Below the pieces are notes generated by a model. That model was not told where the DNA came from and did not search any database. It was given only the letters and a program-made list of their open reading frames with translations. Below, piece after piece: positions 27,814-36,549 of a stretch of DNA of 37,985 nucleotides. Numbering within the stretch: the stretch's first letter is position 1; every line of letters starts with the position of its first letter. Both the position numbers and the translations under genes were made by a program. The DNA is from Alphaproteobacteria bacterium (GTDB lineage: Bacteria > Pseudomonadota > Alphaproteobacteria > UBA9655). The stretch covers positions 1 through 37,985 of the forward strand of contig JAKFXB010000137.1 of the NCBI GenBank assembly GCA_021731585.1, read 5' to 3'.

Positions 27814-28629
27814 TCAGGATTTTTCAATGGACTTTGAATCAGAAAGTCTCTTCCTTAAAAAAATATCAATAAGAGCATCCTTTTCATCCTCAGGTGTATG
27901 GTGACCGCAGGGAAAAAGATGTAGCTGTACAGCATTCCCTGCCTTTGAAAGTTCTTCATAGAAATCAATGGCCTATTTGACAGGAGCCCGAATATCATTA
28001 AATCCGTGGAACATTAGAATTGGAGATTTGATTTGGGAAATATAATCTTTGGAAGAACGCAAATGCATAACGTCTTCCTGAGAGAGAGTTTCTTTTTTTA
28101 TATTTGAGAGAGTCCTTGAATCGGCGACTGTTCTTAAATCATAAAAGCCAGCATCAAGAATAACACCCCCTAGAAAAGGATCTTGGATTGCAACCATACT
28201 CGCAACAAGAGCGCCGCGACTCACACCATGAAGAAAGATTTGAAAAGGATTTACATCGGAATGTTTTTTAAGTTCATTAATAACACCTCTCACGGCAGCT
28301 TGAGAAAAAGGACCACAAAAATCAGGTGGGCCATCGGAATTACCATAACCAGATTGAGAAACGGCCACTGCAAGAAAACCTTTTTGTGTATACGCATTTA
28401 AGAGGCCCTGCTCAAATAAGATTTTTCCACCAGGACGCGGATCAGGTTGATGTCCATGTATGAATAAGATCAATGGATTTTGGCTATGAGGAGAAGGAGG
28501 AAGTTGAACAAAATATTCAACTTTTTTCCCTTCATCAAGAGGATTCTTCGTATAAAAGGGGTTAGCTTCACAAGACAGCGGTAAAAATTGGAAGCCAAGA
28601 GAAACTCCCCATAAAAATACTTTTTTCAT
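27814..28629 (-). pseudogene. Alpha/beta hydrolase broken by an amber codon
   Basis: The reading frame encodes a signal peptide (MKKVFLWGVSLGF), LFIHGHQPDPRPGG (oxyanion), the nucleophile elbow HGVSRGALVAS, and the acid in LMFHGFNDIRAPVK. A TAG at 27973-27975 then stops it. The same frame continues AIDFYEELSKAGNAV and FPCGHHTPEDEKDAL, including the expected catalytic His, to a TGA at 27814. One C-to-T change (CAG to TAG) explains it. The truncated form lacks the triad His and should be inactive. ATG 28629 is preferred over an upstream start at 28683 because it begins the signal peptide. It lies between the two TGGAACA copies, on the opposite strand. Confidence 0.8.
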
Positions 28630-28764
28630 CTTCAATTTCCATGTTTGCTTCAGTACATATTGATTTTTAATTGAAGAAAACATTTCCCATAAGAAACTTC
28701 TAAAATTTAGGGTAGCGTTTGCAGTTTTTTCTTATACCGTTAGAGAAAGTTTAATAACTCCTCA

Positions 28765-29110
28765 TCTTGTTCCACTGTTCCATTCCCTAGGGTGTGGAAC
28801 AGTGGAACAAGTTCTCTAAAAGCCTTGGTAAACAAGGTTTTGGAACGGAACACAAGTGGGAACAAATTCTGGCGCCGATGAAGCCACTCAGTATGCTGCT
28901 CTTTCTTATGAGTTCGAAGAACAAGCCGCCATTGCCGAATATGATGGACAGCAAACTCCACAACAAGCTCAGCGCATTGCCTATCTGGATGCCTTCATCT
29001 CTCTTTTATATGCTTTGGTTAAAGATGATCCTCACCAAGACTGGCTGGCTCAAAAAATCCAGATAGCCTTGGCAAGCTTAGAGGAACAGAATTTTCCCAC
29101 GTTGAATTGA
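28765..29110 (+). pseudogene. Decayed paralogue of the 27386-27754 gene
   Basis: The 5' part reads LVPLFHSLGCGTVEQVL then stops; a shifted frame reads SSLKALVNKVLERN, like SLKALANKVLKRN of copy 1; the 3' part (28856-29110) reads QYAALSYEFEEQAAIAEYDG, like QYDDLSYAFEERAAIMEYEG, then a longer tail (LDAFISLLYALVKDD to EEQNFPTLN). At least two frame changes separate these parts. The 84-aa 3' frame opens with GTG 28856 and could still be made, but the whole is best seen as a broken duplicate. Confidence 0.55.
28768..28864. repeat. Array of TGGAACA heptamers, copy 2
   Basis: Four exact heptamers at 28768 (-), 28776 (-), 28795 and 28803 form a perfect inverted repeat: TTGTTCCACTGTTCCA (28767-28782), 12 nt, and its complement (28795-28810). 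Degenerate copies follow near 28841, 28846 and 28858. The geometry of the dyad equals copy 1, and the spacer shares TTCCCTAG. Confidence 0.75.
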
Positions 29111-29231
29111 GATTCCATTCATCCAAATCTTATTACGGGCAATTATGTTTGTTCTTCACTTTGGAACGTAATTCGAAAGTGAAGGATAAACAGCTGCTGT
29201 GAACAAAAAAAGTAGGCTGGATAAACTTATT

Positions 29232-30620
29232 TCAAAGTGATCTGAGATATTTTTCCCCTCTAAAAAGAGAAACTTTTTCTGTTTTTGCTCTCTCGAGCAT
29301 GGCATCTGTAAAACCCTGCTTGCTAAAGAGACAAAAATATTCTTCTCTGTTTTCATTGCCCCAAATCACTTTACGAGCCTTTTCCTTTAGAGATTCATAA
29401 ATATCAATACCTACTGGTTTTGATGTCCACTTTGCCTCACAAAAGAGAATCTTGTTTAAAGTTGGATTGAGACCGACAACGTCAATTTCCTCATTTTTTT
29501 CCCACCATCTCCCAATCTTTGTAAAAGGGAAAAAACGCTCTGAATGTTGGATGAGAAGTTCCTTCGCAATTTTTTCATAAATGAACGACAAATATTGAGG
29601 TAAGCTAGCCTTTATATCATTGAGGACAGGATCCTCCATATCCATTTCAAGTTCCCCTTTTCGGGGAAATATGTTTTTAAACCAAAACTGACAAAACTCG
29701 TCCGTTATTGCATAAAGCCCCTTCTTGCTCTTAAGTGGCTTTTCTTCTGTAACAGATATCTCTCGTTCTAATATATTAAGATCTGCAAGAACGCCGAGAT
29801 ACTTATTGGCAACAGAAGAAGACAAGCCTGTCGCATTCACGATTTCAGAAAGTTTTCTTTTCCCTTGGGCAACGGCTTGGAGGAGAGCAAAATAATACCG
29901 AGGTTCTCGAAGTTCCTCTCTTAAAAGGAATTCAACCTCTTCATAAAGGACCTGGCCTTTTTTGAGAACATGGTCTTTTAAGTTTGAAGTAAAGTTCTTT
30001 TTTGATGAAAATTGAAGCCAATACGCTGGCATGCCACCAGCGACTGAATAATGCATAAGTCTGTCTTCAAAGGGCTTGCCTTCCCTAAAATGGCTGACAG
30101 ACTCAAAAGTCATCGGAGCAACTTTCCACTGTCCCGTCCTTCTGCCGTAAAGAGGTGATTTATATCCGAGAACTTCTGTTTCCATCATCGCTATGCTTGA
30201 CCCCAGGAGAATAAGGAAAATGTTGCTCTTGGACCAATACTCATCCCAGGCTTTTTGAAAGAGACTTGGAATAGCGCGATTAGATTCAATCAAATAAGGA
30301 AATTCGTCTATGGCAAGAACAAACTTTAATTGTTTTTCTTTTATATACTTGAAACTCTCTTCCCATTCTGCAAATCCGCGCGTTTCCAAGAGAGGTTCTT
30401 GAAACAAATGCCCTACAGCTAATGAAAATCTTTTGAGTTGTTCACGTTCATTGGTGCTTTCAGAGAGGAAATAAATATGTTGTTTATCTTTAATAAATTG
30501 TTTTACGAGCTCTGTCTTTCCAACTCTTCTCTTCCCCCACAACACGATGAATTGGGGGCCGGATTCATTCCACTTTTCCTCAAGAAAAAGAAGTTCTTTT
30601 TTTCGATTGATAAAGTCCAT
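29232..30620 (-). CDS. AAA ATPase with C-terminal DUF234 / PD-(D/E)xK-like domain
   Basis: 462 aa. The N-terminal ATPase (archaeal-type ATPase family) has Walker A LWGKRRVGKTELVKQF near residue 26, Walker B FVLAIDEFPYLI and a sensor LLGSSIAMM. A winged helix (ATGLSSSVANKYLGVL) follows. The C-terminal part has D380 in EEIDVVGLNP and E395/K397 in FCEAKW, the D...ExK pattern of PD-(D/E)xK nucleases described for the DUF234 group. Such stand-alone genes are widespread in mobile regions; their cellular role is not settled. It is transcribed against the surrounding + strand genes, so it looks like independent cargo. Confidence 0.85.
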   Translation of the reverse strand: MDFINRKKELLFLEEKWNESGPQFIVLWGKRRVGKTELVKQFIKDKQHIYFLSESTNEREQLKRFSLAVGHLFQEPLLETRGFAEWEESFKYIKEKQLKFVLAIDEFPYLIESNRAIPSLFQKAWDEYWSKSNIFLILLGSSIAMMETEVLGYKSPLYGRRTGQWKVAPMTFESVSHFREGKPFEDRLMHYSVAGGMPAYWLQFSSKKNFTSNLKDHVLKKGQVLYEEVEFLLREELREPRYYFALLQAVAQGKRKLSEIVNATGLSSSVANKYLGVLADLNILEREISVTEEKPLKSKKGLYAITDEFCQFWFKNIFPRKGELEMDMEDPVLNDIKASLPQYLSFIYEKIAKELLIQHSERFFPFTKIGRWWEKNEEIDVVGLNPTLNKILFCEAKWTSKPVGIDIYESLKEKARKVIWGNENREEYFCLFSKQGFTDAMLERAKTEKVSLFRGEKYLRSL

Positions 30621-30876
30621 TTATCCTCCATCCTTATACCTTAGAGTATAAAACTCGTGAGTATAAAAATGCAATTAAGAAATTAGTTTTTTGCATAACT
30701 AATTGAAAAAAATGATAAATTAGGAAAAATGGGTGAGATTAAATCTTGAACTTTTCTCTTGAGTTTGTTTAATGAAGAGCCTATGATTAAAAAGTTCTCC
30801 CCCAATGGGAGAGCGCGACGAACAGATGCACGAACATCTGCCCGCCGCTAACCACAGTAAACCCAAGGAGATTACC

Positions 30877-31065
30877 ATGGCTAAGTTAGATGTAGCCCAA
30901 ATCAACTATTTATCTCAAGACCTAATCATCCATATTCAAAACGTTCAAAACCTGATTGGCCAGGGAACGTTTGAACTTGATCGTGCACAAAAGTCATTAA
31001 AAATGCTTTTAAATGCTCAAGATCAATGGATGAGAGAGATAGAACCTGCTTCTGAGGAATTATAA
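30877..31065 (+). CDS. Small helical protein, unknown
   Basis: 62 aa starting MAKLDVAQINYLSQ with a strong AAGGAG 7 nt upstream; an earlier in-frame start at 30805 lacks a comparable site. The sequence is predicted helical and acidic at the end (EPASEEL). No family recognised. It lies between the ATPase and traD, reading toward traD; the hairpin at 31079-31104 separates them. Confidence 0.5.
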   Translation: MAKLDVAQINYLSQDLIIHIQNVQNLIGQGTFELDRAQKSLKMLLNAQDQWMREIEPASEEL

Positions 31066-31070
31066 TTCTC

Positions 31071-31104
31071 AAAAAAAAGCCGTGGGAGGGTAACTTTCCA
31101 CGGC
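31071..31104 (-). terminator. Rho-independent terminator of traD
   Basis: On the minus strand a 9-bp GC-rich stem (31104-31096 with 31087-31079, core GCCGTGG/CCACGGC) is followed by eight T (31078-31071). It lies 45 nt past the traD stop. Confidence 0.75.
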
Positions 31105-31148
31105 CCTTTAGTTAAACTCCGGCCAAATTTAGAAGTTTCCAAAAGGTT

Positions 31149-31508
31149 TCACCTCGTCTCCGATAGTCGCACAAACTCTTTAAACAAGGCAGTCACTGGC
31201 TCTTGCATTTCGGGATCCTTTTGAAGGTCCTTTCCTAAAATGATCCCAAAGGATTTGAGAACTCCGGCATCCTCACAAAGAGAACCAACTGCGATTAAGG
31301 TCCTTGTTCTTGCCTTTTTAGCTGTGGGAGAAGTGATCTCTAACTTATGCATTCTTCTGTATCTTTGCTCTTCCGCTTTAGTAATCTGCTGGTTCAGCCG
31401 CTTAAGGGTTTTTGGTGCTGCAAGAGGAGCAGCATGCCGCATTTGAATATGCTTTCGTTTTTCCTTAAGTTTTTGAATTTTTTCTTCAAGGGCTTTTACT
31501 TTATCCAT
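31149..31508 (-). CDS. traD: Conjugal transfer protein TraD, Ti-plasmid type
   Basis: 119 aa. The N-terminal half is a charged coiled coil (VKALEEKIQKLKEKRKHIQ); the C-terminal half carries KKARTRTLIAVGSLCEDAGVL, the hallmark of the small Ti-type TraD family, which is not the large coupling ATPase of F. It is divergent from traA across a short region, as in Ti plasmids where traCDG and traAFB diverge from oriT. Likely an accessory of the relaxosome. Confidence 0.8.
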   Translation of the reverse strand: MDKVKALEEKIQKLKEKRKHIQMRHAAPLAAPKTLKRLNQQITKAEEQRYRRMHKLEITSPTAKKARTRTLIAVGSLCEDAGVLKSFGIILGKDLQKDPEMQEPVTALFKEFVRLSETR

Positions 31509-31684
31509 GAGGGGTGTCTTATCATTTTTTATAATGACTTAATTTAACAAATTTGTTATTATAAATAAATCTAACTTATTGATATTACTAAGTATAACTC
31601 CAGACAATTATGAATATTTTAAACAACCATAATCTCCCATTTAAGGGGGATGAAGCTGTCTTAGCGAACTTTGTTAAAAGTTTG

Positions 31685-31700
31685 ATAAGCGCGCTTATAC
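31685..31700. other. Candidate oriT nic region (MobQ/Ti type)
   Basis: A 14-nt palindrome ATAAGCGCGCTTAT at 31685-31698 followed by ACG. On the minus strand this reads TATAAGCGCGCTT, close to the TAAGTGCGCCCT nic core recalled for RSF1010 and to the Ti-plasmid nic segment. It sits between divergent traD and traA, where oriT is expected. The exact nick cannot be placed. Confidence 0.5.
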
Positions 31701-31758
31701 GTTGTGGCCAACAGCACTCGGTCGCAGGCGACAAAGACTTCTATACGGGATAAAGAAA

Positions 31759-34700
31759 ATGGCTTTGTATCACTTCAGCGCTAAGGTTTTTTCTCGAAGC
31801 AGCCGGAATACGGTGAATGCCCTTGCCTATCGTGCTGGGTGCAAACTTTATGATGAGCGCACGGGCCAAACTTTCAATTACCAAAAGAAGGAAGTTCAAC
31901 ATGTGGAATTGGTATTGCCTAAGGATGCGCCTTTGTGGGTGATGGAGATTCAAAAGTTAATTGCTGAAGATCGTCAAAAAGGTGTTCAAGCCTTTTGTAA
32001 TATTGTTGAAAGCACTGAAAAGCGCATAGATGCTCAAGTCTGGCGAGAATTTGAGTTTGCCCTTCACCGGGAACTTAGCGATGAGCAAAACATAGCTCTC
32101 GCCCGGGAGTTTGTGGAAGACCAGATTTGTTTCCATGGCATGGCTGCTCAAATGAACTTTCATTTTGATGTAGATAAGGAAACGGGAGAATTCAAATCCC
32201 ATTGCCATGTTCTTGTTACAACACGGCGTTTAGAAGAAAATGGCCTGAGCCCTAAAAAAGCACGGGAATGGAATCATAAAGAGTTTCTTTGTGGGCTGCG
32301 AGTGAAGTGGGAAGAATATTCCAACTTTCATCTCAAACTCAATGGCCATGACATTCATATTGATCATCGCTCAAACATCGAGCGGGGCATTGAAATGGAG
32401 CCACAGCCCAAACTGGGACGTGGAGTGAGGGAATTCGAAGAAAGACTTCAACGTCTTGAAGGAAATGTTGAAAAAACCGAAAAGACTTCTCCAATTCTTG
32501 ATAAGGCCAAAGCCTTTCATGATGTTCAGCTTCGTAATCTTTATCGCATCGTGCGAAATCCAGAGATGGTCTTTGATATTGTCACCCGTCATCATGCGAC
32601 CTTTATGTGGGGGGATGTGCAGAAGATTCTGGGACGCTACATTGATGATAGCACTCTTTTTCAGAGACTGGATGCTCGGCTTCAGAATTCAAAAGAACTG
32701 CTTTTATTAAAAGGTAATGAGGAACAAGCTATCTACACAACCCATACCATGCTTAAAGTAGAAAAGAAGCTTGTCGGCACAGCTGAGCTGCTTGCAGAAC
32801 GTATCTCTCATTCCGTTTCTTCAGTCTCTCTTGAAAGCGGTTTAGAGCGTTTAAAGACGGGCTTAGAACAAGAAGGTCATGTCTTGAGTGCTGGGCAAGA
32901 ACAAGCCATTCGTCATTTGGTGAATGGTGGTCAGTTGAAGTGCATTGTGGGTTATGCTGGAGCCGGAAAAACAACGGCCTTGGAGGCTTGCCGGGATATT
33001 TGGGAAGATGCCGGCTATCGGGTGTATGGCCTGGCGCCTACAGGACGAGCGGCACAGAATCTTGAAGGCAGCGGCATCTCTTCTCAAACCTTGCATAAGT
33101 TTCTCAAGTCCTTTGAGGAAGGAAGGTGCCAGTATAATCAAAACAGCATCCTTGTCCTTGATGAAGCCGGCATGGTGGATGTAGAGCGGTTTGATAAGTT
33201 TTTAGGCGCTGTTCAAACCTTAGGAGTTAAAGCCGTTGTGGTGGGTGATGGGGCCCAGCTTCAGCCCGTCGAAGCAGGGCCGGCCTTTCGTCTGGTGACG
33301 GAGCGGGTTGGTGTTTCTCGCCTTGAAGAAATCGTCCGCCAAAAGGAAGACTGGCAAAAAGAAGCAACCGTCTTGTTTGGACAACAAGAATCACAAAAAG
33401 CTATTCAGGCCTATCAGGATAAAGGTCATGTTCACCTTGTGTGTGAGGCTCTTCCCTCAAATGTGGTAAATCGCTATGAGATGGCTGCAAGAACGTCACG
33501 ACTTATCTTCCGTGAAATAATGGGAGAGGTGAAGGAAATTTCATTGGCTTCCCAGCATGAAGATTACGGGCTGTTTCTACAATGGAAAGATATTCAAAAA
33601 GCTGCTGGTAAAGAGATTTTAGCTAATCCTGAGGTGTACAAGCCCGTTCTTGAGTCTCGAAACATTGATCCTCTGGAAATGGCACGGCCTTTTGTGAGTA
33701 AAAAGCAAAATAAGGATCTTCAATATAAGGATGCTGCAGAGCTTCTTAAATCAAAAGATCTTCATCACTTGATTGGTGTTGAGAAGACGCCCGGTCAAAT
33801 TGTTGAAGTGAGAAGCGGTGCTAAAGCGGCTTTAATTGAAGGTTGGAAAAAAGCGCTTCAAGAAGATCCCGATAAGGGCCTCCTCATGATGGCGTATAGT
33901 AACCGTGATGTGCGAGATCTCAATACTCAGGCACGTACTCACCTAAAGGAAGTAGGGATTCTTGATCAAAAAGACTTTGCTTACACTGTTCACCGAGAGC
34001 TGGAGGATGATTTTGGCCGCAAGAAAACCTTTAAGGAAGAGCTGACATTTTCTAAAGGAGACAAGCTGGTCTTTACCCGTAATAATACGGGCCTAGGCGT
34101 TAAGAATGGCACCATAGGGACCATTAAAGCAATCAATGCGCAAAAAATTGAAGTTAAAATCACAGAAGATAAAAGTGTATCCTTTAGGCCTAAGCTGAAT
34201 CCTTATTTTGACCAAGGGTGGGCGGTGACCATTCATAAATCCCAAGGCACAACCGTCGATAAGAGCTTTCTTCTGGCTTCCCATGAAATGACGCAAAACC
34301 TGACCTATGTGGCCATGACCCGGCACCGGGAATCTGTGCAAGTTTATGGAAGCACTTTAGACTTCTGGAGAGACGAAAAGCTTCCCCAAGTTCTCTCTAA
34401 ATCAGGAGAAAAGCTAGGCGCGGCCGACTACTTGAATGCTACCTCTCTTGCCAAGCTCATGAAAGAGGAAGATCAGCTTCTCAACAAGCTCTTCGCCCGC
34501 CTGGGGGATGAACTTCACGCCATGGGAGCTGTTTCTAAACAAGTCTTTAAAAATGTTGCGGCTCATTTCTTAGGGAGGGGGGCGGAGAAGTCCATTCTTA
34601 TCAAACCCGAAACTGTTCGAGAAGAAGCTAGGACGCAAGAGATTCTTCAAAAGGGGCCTGCTTCTATACGTACAGACATCAACACCATCCACGATGTCTA

Positions 34701-35322
34701 TGAAGATATGAAGCACCCTGCCTTTAATGAGGCTGACTTTTACAAGCGCGTCTTTACAAAAGGCCTCGAAACTCAAGGAGAAATTGCCTCCATTGACTAC
34801 TGGAAAGAAAAGCGGGAGCCTTACGCTAAGCAATACGAGCAAAAGATTGAAAACGTTAATCAGTTACTTGCTTCTCCTTTGTTAAGCTATATGTCCGATA
34901 AATCAAAGGACCTCGCTCGCAAAGCTGCTTTTGAAGATCCCGACAAGGCACTAAAGTTTTTAGGTGATCTCAAAGACATCAAGCAGGCAGAACATGATGC
35001 TCGCGCCCAGGCCATTCAAGTAAAAGAGGCAGACCTTAAATTGCAACAAGAGCAAGAACAAAGGCATCAAGAGGCCTTGAAAAAGGGTTTGTCTCATTAT
35101 TATCGCTTTAAAGACCTCAGCTATGAGCTGGAGAAGCAATACGATTCTGACTTCGAAAAGGAGCGAGCCGCCCTTAGCAAATCCCTTTACAAAAACAAGG
35201 AAGTGTATGAACACATACAAAAAATCGACCCTGAAAGCAGCAAAGCCATTAAACAGCTCACTCAAGAAAAGCAACTGCAACAAAAAATAAAAGAAATGGA
35301 TCGAGGTGGGATGTCGTTGTGA
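31759..35322 (+). CDS. traA: TraA relaxase-helicase, Ti/MobQ type
   Basis: Nicks oriT and unwinds the transferred strand. The frame opens at 31702, but ATG 31759 (1187 aa) gives the family start MALYHFSAKVFSRSS. The N-terminal MobA/MobL relaxase has a candidate Tyr24 (LAYRAG) and metal His residues (HFD, H135; SHCHVLVTT, H148 and H150). The RecD-like helicase follows, with Walker A GYAGAGKTT near 397, VLDEAGMVD, VVVGDGAQLQPVEAG, and the C-terminal IHKSQGTTVDKS with LTYVAMTRH near 819-860. The last 300 residues are charged coiled coil. The protein is full length with no interruption, unlike several neighbours. Confidence 0.93.
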   Translation: MALYHFSAKVFSRSSRNTVNALAYRAGCKLYDERTGQTFNYQKKEVQHVELVLPKDAPLWVMEIQKLIAEDRQKGVQAFCNIVESTEKRIDAQVWREFEFALHRELSDEQNIALAREFVEDQICFHGMAAQMNFHFDVDKETGEFKSHCHVLVTTRRLEENGLSPKKAREWNHKEFLCGLRVKWEEYSNFHLKLNGHDIHIDHRSNIERGIEMEPQPKLGRGVREFEERLQRLEGNVEKTEKTSPILDKAKAFHDVQLRNLYRIVRNPEMVFDIVTRHHATFMWGDVQKILGRYIDDSTLFQRLDARLQNSKELLLLKGNEEQAIYTTHTMLKVEKKLVGTAELLAERISHSVSSVSLESGLERLKTGLEQEGHVLSAGQEQAIRHLVNGGQLKCIVGYAGAGKTTALEACRDIWEDAGYRVYGLAPTGRAAQNLEGSGISSQTLHKFLKSFEEGRCQYNQNSILVLDEAGMVDVERFDKFLGAVQTLGVKAVVVGDGAQLQPVEAGPAFRLVTERVGVSRLEEIVRQKEDWQKEATVLFGQQESQKAIQAYQDKGHVHLVCEALPSNVVNRYEMAARTSRLIFREIMGEVKEISLASQHEDYGLFLQWKDIQKAAGKEILANPEVYKPVLESRNIDPLEMARPFVSKKQNKDLQYKDAAELLKSKDLHHLIGVEKTPGQIVEVRSGAKAALIEGWKKALQEDPDKGLLMMAYSNRDVRDLNTQARTHLKEVGILDQKDFAYTVHRELEDDFGRKKTFKEELTFSKGDKLVFTRNNTGLGVKNGTIGTIKAINAQKIEVKITEDKSVSFRPKLNPYFDQGWAVTIHKSQGTTVDKSFLLASHEMTQNLTYVAMTRHRESVQVYGSTLDFWRDEKLPQVLSKSGEKLGAADYLNATSLAKLMKEEDQLLNKLFARLGDELHAMGAVSKQVFKNVAAHFLGRGAEKSILIKPETVREEARTQEILQKGPASIRTDINTIHDVYEDMKHPAFNEADFYKRVFTKGLETQGEIASIDYWKEKREPYAKQYEQKIENVNQLLASPLLSYMSDKSKDLARKAAFEDPDKALKFLGDLKDIKQAEHDARAQAIQVKEADLKLQQEQEQRHQEALKKGLSHYYRFKDLSYELEKQYDSDFEKERAALSKSLYKNKEVYEHIQKIDPESSKAIKQLTQEKQLQQKIKEMDRGGMSL

Positions 35323-35745
35323 TTATTTTGAAAAGAGGCTCAGTATTTCTACTATTCAAATTCTCAAAGCATTATTTTCTTTAACTTTTTTGCTCGATCA
35401 CTTCTTCAGCAGAGTTTTAATGGTATCTATATAATAGGCGAAACTCTAAGTAAAATTTGGCAACCTAATTCTACAACGTTCAGGTGCCGGAACATGTCCT
35501 TGACTCTTTCGTAGCAACCCGAGATGCAATATCTGAAACGCTGTCAAGGCTGAAAACTCAAGGGGGAGGAATAAGGCGAAAGGAGATATACAAGATAAAT
35601 AAGCTTGCGACTCGACTTAGGAAAAACCTAAATTTTATCGAATATCAATTTTTACCAAATTCTCTCTATCTTATAAAAGTCTGAGAAAAATTTCAATAAT
35701 TGAGCAAAGCTAAGTCAAAGAGTATACTTTTTCTGCACTTCAAGT
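35323..35745. other. Gap after traA with one doubtful ORF
   Basis: The only open frame is 35484-35684 (+), 66 aa, starting GTG and reading PEHVLDSFVATRDAISETL then RKEIYKINKLATRLRK. It has no ribosome site or ATG and only a short lead after a stop at 35466, so I do not call it a gene. The rest is AT-rich without repeats that I can see. Confidence 0.4.
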
Positions 35746-36474
35746 TTACATAATTATACAACAGCAGCAAGAAGAACTTCTATGGTCATGTGCAACTTTT
35801 AACCCAGTTGCACGAAGTGGCGTGGATTCATAAGCAGTGTAGTCTGAAGACTCAGCGATTGTTGTGTTTTGGCTAGCTTCATCAGTAGTGGTGTCCCAGA
35901 GTTTTTTTAGCACCCACTCAAACGGCTCTGCACCACGTCGTTCACGGGGGTAGGCCAGGTCCCACAGGGTTTTAAGGCTGTCTGAGGGGCCTGGTCTATA
36001 TTTCCCACATACCTGCCCCTTACCATGGAGCAGATCTGTTTTCCACTTCAATTCCATCACGCGCACTGTACCATCCCACTTAAAACTGATAGTAGGGGCG
36101 CTTTCCCGGAGCATGCCCATCTTTTTATTACAACGTCGGCAGGCTTTATATTCGGGGCCTTTCAGTCCTGCCGAACCGGAGTAATAATTACGGTAAGTTT
36201 CTTCCTCGGAGTAATCGTATTGCCCAAACTGACCCCTTTTGTGGACCCACCTTTTTCTCAAAGTTGGTGACTCCTTACCTTCAGTCGCTGGCAGATAGGT
36301 ATCTCTAATTGGCAACGCTCCCTCTTCGCACAGCCAGTTCGTTAGGGGGTACCCAGACACGTTATACTCGAACTCATCCCTTGTCATGCCGAAAGCAATG
36401 CTTGCGGCAAAGACTCCAAAAACCCCAAGTAATACGCCCGATATTGCGAATGTTCGGAGAAATTTGTTTTGCAT
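35746..36474 (-). CDS. Exported protein with a C-terminal CaaX box (CIIM), candidate effector
   Basis: 242 aa, family not recognised. Residues 8-30 are a signal peptide or anchor (ISGVLLGVFGVFAASIAFG). The body has a C-x2-C pair (ACRRCNKKMG) plus Cys at LCEEG and QVCGKY, Trp/Tyr-rich, typical of a folded domain. The last seven residues are CCCCIIM: the final four, C-I-I-M, fit the eukaryotic farnesylation box (Cys, two aliphatics, Met), and the three Cys before it could be palmitoylated. A basic stretch (RATGLKVAHDHRSSS) precedes it. Bacterial effectors that use host prenylation are known in Legionella. It would need export from the bacterium; whether it is really exported to a host is inference. 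Confidence 0.6.
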   Translation of the reverse strand: MQNKFLRTFAISGVLLGVFGVFAASIAFGMTRDEFEYNVSGYPLTNWLCEEGALPIRDTYLPATEGKESPTLRKRWVHKRGQFGQYDYSEEETYRNYYSGSAGLKGPEYKACRRCNKKMGMLRESAPTISFKWDGTVRVMELKWKTDLLHGKGQVCGKYRPGPSDSLKTLWDLAYPRERRGAEPFEWVLKKLWDTTTDEASQNTTIAESSDYTAYESTPLRATGLKVAHDHRSSSCCCCIIM

Positions 36475-36549
36475 GCTAATGTTTCTTTCTTAAAGTTGTT
36501 AACTCAGAAAACACAGAGAGAGTGGGGCGATTTGTTATTCTCTGTGAGT

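Noticed and set aside
27412..28864. CRISPR-like array from the many TGGAACA repeats
   Set aside because: Repeats are 7 nt, in both orientations, with no uniform spacers, and no cas gene is near.
28740..28961. Minus-strand frame of 73 aa across copy 2 of the array
   Set aside because: It reads LVPLFHTLGNGTVEQ only because the DNA is palindromic; there is no support outside the repeats.
30805..30876. N-terminal extension of the 62-aa protein
   Set aside because: The downstream ATG at 30877 has AAGGAG at proper distance; the extension has no such site and a non-protein-like composition.
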